Shown here piece after piece: positions 61,117 to 64,000 of a stretch of DNA of 64,000 nucleotides. The notes under the pieces are model-generated. The model had not been told where the DNA came from. It saw nothing but the letters and a program-made list of their open reading frames with translations, and made no database searches. Within the stretch, counting starts at the first letter, position 1. The number at the start of each line of letters is the position of its first letter. The DNA comes from Lentzea kentuckyensis (GTDB lineage: Bacteria; Actinomycetota; Actinomycetes; Mycobacteriales; Pseudonocardiaceae): assembly GCF_002150765.1 (NCBI RefSeq), contig NZ_MUYM01000081.1, positions 1 to 64,000 on the forward strand. The letters run 5' to 3'. The position numbers were made by a program, and so were the translations under genes.

Positions 61117-61770
61117 ATGGGCGATCGGGATGCCAAGAACGCGTTGTTCGACCAGTTCGCTCGGGTCGGCAAAGCCCTCGCGAGCGGCAAACGACTGGAG
61201 CTGCTCGACCTGATCGCTCAGGGCGAGCGCACGGTCGACGCGCTCGCGAAGTCGGCGGAGCTGGGACTGACGACCGCGTCGGCGCATCTGCAGACGCTCA
61301 AGCAGGCCAATCTCGTGGTCACTCGGCGCGAGGGCACGAAGATCTTCTATCGGCTCGCCGGAGACGACGTCGCCGCGCTGTTCGCGCAGCTGCGCACCGT
61401 CGCGGACGACCGGCTGCCGGACGTCCGCACCGCGCGTGAGGCCTACCTCGGCGACGACACGGAAGCAGTCAGCCGCGAGGAGCTCCTCAAACGCGTCCGG
61501 TCGGGACGCGCGACGGTGATCGACGTGCGGCCCGCCGAGGAGTACGCCGCCGGGCACATCCCCGGTGCCGTGTCCGTTCCGCTGGACAAGCTGGCGGACC
61601 GGCTAGCCGAGCTTCCGGTCGACCAGGAGGTCGTGGCGTACTGCCGCGGCGCCTACTGCGTGCTCTCGCACGAGGCCGTCCGGCTGCTCACCGCGCAGGG
61701 ACGAACTGCCCGGCGCCTGGCCGACGGCATGCTCGAGTGGCGCCTCGCCGACCTCCCCGTCGCGGTCTGA
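61117..61770 (+). CDS. ArsR-rhodanese fusion regulator
   Basis: This 217-residue protein has an ArsR winged helix (residues 10-95, TTASAHLQTLKQANLVVTR) fused to a rhodanese domain (115-215) with cysteines Cys176 and Cys181 in AYCRGAYC. The ArsR part has no Cys, so signal detection would have to run through the rhodanese sulfur-carrying cysteine. ATG 61117 follows ggag. It diverges from the persulfide-dioxygenase-like gene and leads an MFS/AhpD-like unit. Confidence 0.9.
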   Translation: MGDRDAKNALFDQFARVGKALASGKRLELLDLIAQGERTVDALAKSAELGLTTASAHLQTLKQANLVVTRREGTKIFYRLAGDDVAALFAQLRTVADDRLPDVRTAREAYLGDDTEAVSREELLKRVRSGRATVIDVRPAEEYAAGHIPGAVSVPLDKLADRLAELPVDQEVVAYCRGAYCVLSHEAVRLLTAQGRTARRLADGMLEWRLADLPVAV

Positions 61771-61781
61771 CGCCCCGAGAA

Positions 61782-62993
61782 ATGGACACTCTGATCAATC
61801 GTCACCCTGCCCAGCGACGCATCCTGACGGTGCTTGTCGCGGCCCAGATCCTCAGCGGCGCCGGACTGGCCGCGGGCATCACCGTCGGCGCGCTGCTGGC
61901 CCAGGACATGCTCGGAGCCACCAGCGCTGCAGGCTTACCCGCGGCCCTGTTCACCATCGGCTCCGCGCTCGCCGCTCTTCTGTTTGCCCGCGTCTCCGGC
62001 CTGCACGGCAGACGCGTCGGTCTCGCCGGCGGTTACCTCACCGGCGCAGTGGGCGCGCTCGGAGTCGTCATCGCCGCCGCCACCGACAACGCCGTGCTGT
62101 TGTTCGTCGCATTGTTCGTCTACGGCGCCGGCAGCTCGACCAACCTGCAAGCCCGCTACGCCGGCGCTGATCTGGCTGCCCCACAAGGCCGCGGCCGTGC
62201 AGTGAGCACGGTGCTCGTCGCCACCACGGCCGGCGCGGTGCTCGGCCCCAACCTCGTCACCCCGACCGGCGAGCTCGCCGCGAGCTGGAACGTCCCGGTG
62301 CTCGCGGGGCCGTTCATCCTCGCGCTGTTCGCCTACACCGCAGCCGCCATCGTGCTGTGGGTGATGCTGCGGCCCGACCCACTCCTCACCGCCCGGTCCC
62401 TGCCCGCCGATCCCGTGGCGAGCGGCAACTCCAGCGGCAACAAACGGCTGCTGCTGATCGGCGCGACCACCATGGTGATCATCCAGCCGGTGATGATCGC
62501 GATCATGACCATGACCCCGGTCCACATGCGCCACCACGGCCACGACCTGGCGGCCACCGGGTTCGTCATCGCCGTCCACGTGGCCGGGATGTACCTGCCG
62601 TCGCCGATCAGCGGCTGGCTCGTCGACCGAATCGGCAGGCTGCCGGTCGTCGCCGCCTCCGGCGTCACCCTGCTCGCGGCGGGGCTGGTGGCCGGTTTCG
62701 CACCCGCCGACTCCACCGCGCTGCTCGCCCTCGCGCTCGGGCTGCTCGGGCTGGGCTGGAACCTCGGACTGGTCAGCGGCAGCGCGCTCGTCACGGACAC
62801 AGTTCCACTCGAGACTCGCGCCACCGTGCAGGGGCGGATCGACACGGCCATCGCCGTGTCCGGTGCCACTGGTGGCATGGCCTCCGGGTTCGTCGTCGCG
62901 AGCAGCAGTTTTCCCACTCTGTCGTTCGCGGCAGGAGTCATCGCGCTGGCTCTCGTGCCGCTGGTAGCCGTCCGCCCGCGTCTCAAGGTCTGA
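61782..62993 (+). CDS. MFS transporter downstream of the ArsR-rhodanese regulator
   Basis: This 403-residue protein has about twelve membrane segments, with ARVSGLHGRR as the loop 2-3 motif and VDRIGRLP in the second half. ATG 61782 follows the regulator stop by 11 bases with ccgagaa before it. The substrate is unknown; it is likely induced by the same signal as the sulfur genes. Confidence 0.85.
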   Translation: MDTLINRHPAQRRILTVLVAAQILSGAGLAAGITVGALLAQDMLGATSAAGLPAALFTIGSALAALLFARVSGLHGRRVGLAGGYLTGAVGALGVVIAAATDNAVLLFVALFVYGAGSSTNLQARYAGADLAAPQGRGRAVSTVLVATTAGAVLGPNLVTPTGELAASWNVPVLAGPFILALFAYTAAAIVLWVMLRPDPLLTARSLPADPVASGNSSGNKRLLLIGATTMVIIQPVMIAIMTMTPVHMRHHGHDLAATGFVIAVHVAGMYLPSPISGWLVDRIGRLPVVAASGVTLLAAGLVAGFAPADSTALLALALGLLGLGWNLGLVSGSALVTDTVPLETRATVQGRIDTAIAVSGATGGMASGFVVASSSFPTLSFAAGVIALALVPLVAVRPRLKV

Positions 62994-63087
62994 TTTTCTG
63001 GGGTCGATCTGGCCCTGCGTGTCGAGTTCGGGTGGGGTTCGATCGTCTTCTACTCGACGAGATGGCCGCCCCCACCGGAGGTGCGTG

Positions 63088-63978
63088 ATGCGACTCGACG
63101 TGCTGGACCACGAGCACCGGCTGCGCGTCCGGATGTTCTTCTCCTTCGCGGAGCTGACCTCGCGGGTGCCGATGTCCGACGTGCCGAAGACACTGCTGTA
63201 CCGGCCGGAGTTCCTCGGCGCACCGCTGCTCGACCTGTCCGCCGAGATGATGCGCGGCCCGTCGTTCTGGACCGCGGGTGAACGCGAGTACATGGCGATG
63301 TTCACCGCCCAGCTGCTGCAGTGCCCGTTCTGCATCGACAGCCACACCGAGATGACCAGGATCGCCTCAAACGGCGAGATCGACGCGGCCGACCCCGGCT
63401 CGGCACGACCCGAACTCACCGCGGTCCTAGCCCTGCTGGAGAAGGTCACCACCGCGCCGGACGAGGTGAGCGCGGCCGACGTCCCTCAGGGTGTTGGGCG
63501 CGAGGCGGTGCTGGACGCGTTGCACGTCAACCTGATCTGGAACATCGTCAACCGGCTGGCCAACGCGTTCGGCTTCCAGCTCGACTCCGAGGAGCAGCTC
63601 CTCAAAGGCACGAAGTCGCTGCACCGCTTCGGCTATCGCTTCCCAGGCTTCCTGACCGGCCCGACGAACGGCGTCACGACCGGTGATCGGTACGTCCGGC
63701 TGGTCGGCAACCTGCGCACGACGGTGTTCGACTCCCCCGCCAAGACCGACCCGGCGACGCGGCGCGCTGCGGCGAGCGGTGAACCGGCCGACGCACCGTG
63801 GGCGTCGTATGCCGCGAAGGTCCGCGACTCGTCGTTCCGGGTGACCGACACCGACATCGCCGATCTCAAGTCCGCGGGTCTCAGCGAGGACGAGATCTTC
63901 GAGATCACCGCCGCCGCGGCTGTTGGCGCCGCGCTGCGCTGCCTCAACGCGGGCCTACGGGCTGTCCCGCAAGGCTGA
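63088..63978 (+). CDS. AhpD/carboxymuconolactone-decarboxylase-fold protein
   Basis: This 296-residue helical protein has the AhpD redox motif CPFCIDSH (Cys79, Cys82, His86), used by peroxidase-linked disulfide reductases. The length is about twice a single AhpD domain, and a second helical copy without Cys seems to follow. ATG 63088 follows ggaggt. It is the last gene before the window end and may detoxify peroxide or reduce persulfides. Confidence 0.85.
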   Translation: MRLDVLDHEHRLRVRMFFSFAELTSRVPMSDVPKTLLYRPEFLGAPLLDLSAEMMRGPSFWTAGEREYMAMFTAQLLQCPFCIDSHTEMTRIASNGEIDAADPGSARPELTAVLALLEKVTTAPDEVSAADVPQGVGREAVLDALHVNLIWNIVNRLANAFGFQLDSEEQLLKGTKSLHRFGYRFPGFLTGPTNGVTTGDRYVRLVGNLRTTVFDSPAKTDPATRRAAASGEPADAPWASYAAKVRDSSFRVTDTDIADLKSAGLSEDEIFEITAAAAVGAALRCLNAGLRAVPQG

Positions 63979-64000
63979 TCGAAATTCCTCGCGGCCGATG

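Noticed and set aside
1-64000. CRISPR arrays, tRNA genes, rRNA genes and insertion sequences
   Set aside because: I looked for regular short repeats, T-loop-like motifs and transposase motifs and saw none; short tRNAs could still be missed by eye.

Overview
This is a 64-kb stretch of high-GC actinobacterial DNA. GTG starts and four-base ATGA/GTGA gene overlaps are frequent. The XRE-DUF5753 regulators, small Cys-rich zinc-finger proteins, MobF (TrwC-like) relaxase and SCO6880-type transfer gene suggest the order Pseudonocardiales, but no 16S or core marker is present to prove it. No rRNA, tRNA, CRISPR array or insertion sequence was seen.

Region 1 (1-11.4 kb) looks like the accessory or leading region of a conjugative plasmid or integrative conjugative element. 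It holds small Cys-rich orphans, a DprA-like protein overlapped by a zinc metallopeptidase gene, a DpdA-like base-exchange enzyme (tRNA-guanine transglycosylase fold) next to a large ParB-like protein, several small orphans, a single-stranded DNA-binding protein, a small membrane protein and a coiled-coil protein. Hairpin terminators at 4981, 6991, 9884 and 13261 cut it into transcription units.

Region 2 (11.4-34.3 kb) is the conjugation module. A non-coding interval with inverted repeats (11.4-12.2 kb, possible oriT) precedes a zinc-finger protein and a 1622-aa MobF relaxase-helicase. Facing them on the minus strand is a tightly overlapped operon with a ParA/MinD-like protein, a small membrane protein (pilin candidate), and VirB8-like, VirB6/TrbL-like, PrgI/SCO6880, VirB4-like, VirB1-like (transglycosylase plus NlpC/P60) and VirD4-like proteins, ending in a DUF4913 protein. 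This is a near-complete minimal Gram-positive type IV secretion system. Between the two halves lies a 1758-aa protein with a winged helix, a possible nuclease domain, a STAND-type ATPase and helical repeats. It sits behind a perfect 57-bp palindrome. I consider it the best candidate for an undescribed defence or sensing system.

Region 3 (34.9-47.2 kb) carries regulators and small metabolic genes: a phosphotransferase, an XRE-DUF5753 regulator, a NUDIX hydrolase, an acyl-CoA dehydrogenase with a left-handed beta-helix acyltransferase, two XRE-TPR-like regulators, a HAD hydrolase, a three-gene orphan operon, an AbrB-like protein overlapping a tyrosine recombinase, and two orphans behind a LexA-box-like site.

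Region 4 (47.3-64 kb) is a DNA-repair, metal and sulfur region. It has a Lig-Pol LigD and a methyltransferase-like membrane protein. A six-gene cadmium/zinc-type operon follows (CadC-like sensor, P-type ATPase, small membrane protein, DsbA-like thioredoxin, VKOR, DUF305). A reactive-sulfur module completes it: TauE exporter, cystathionine gamma-synthase-like enzyme, cysteine desulfurase, MFS carrier, persulfide-dioxygenase-like/rhodanese protein, and a divergent ArsR-rhodanese regulator with an MFS carrier and an AhpD-like protein.
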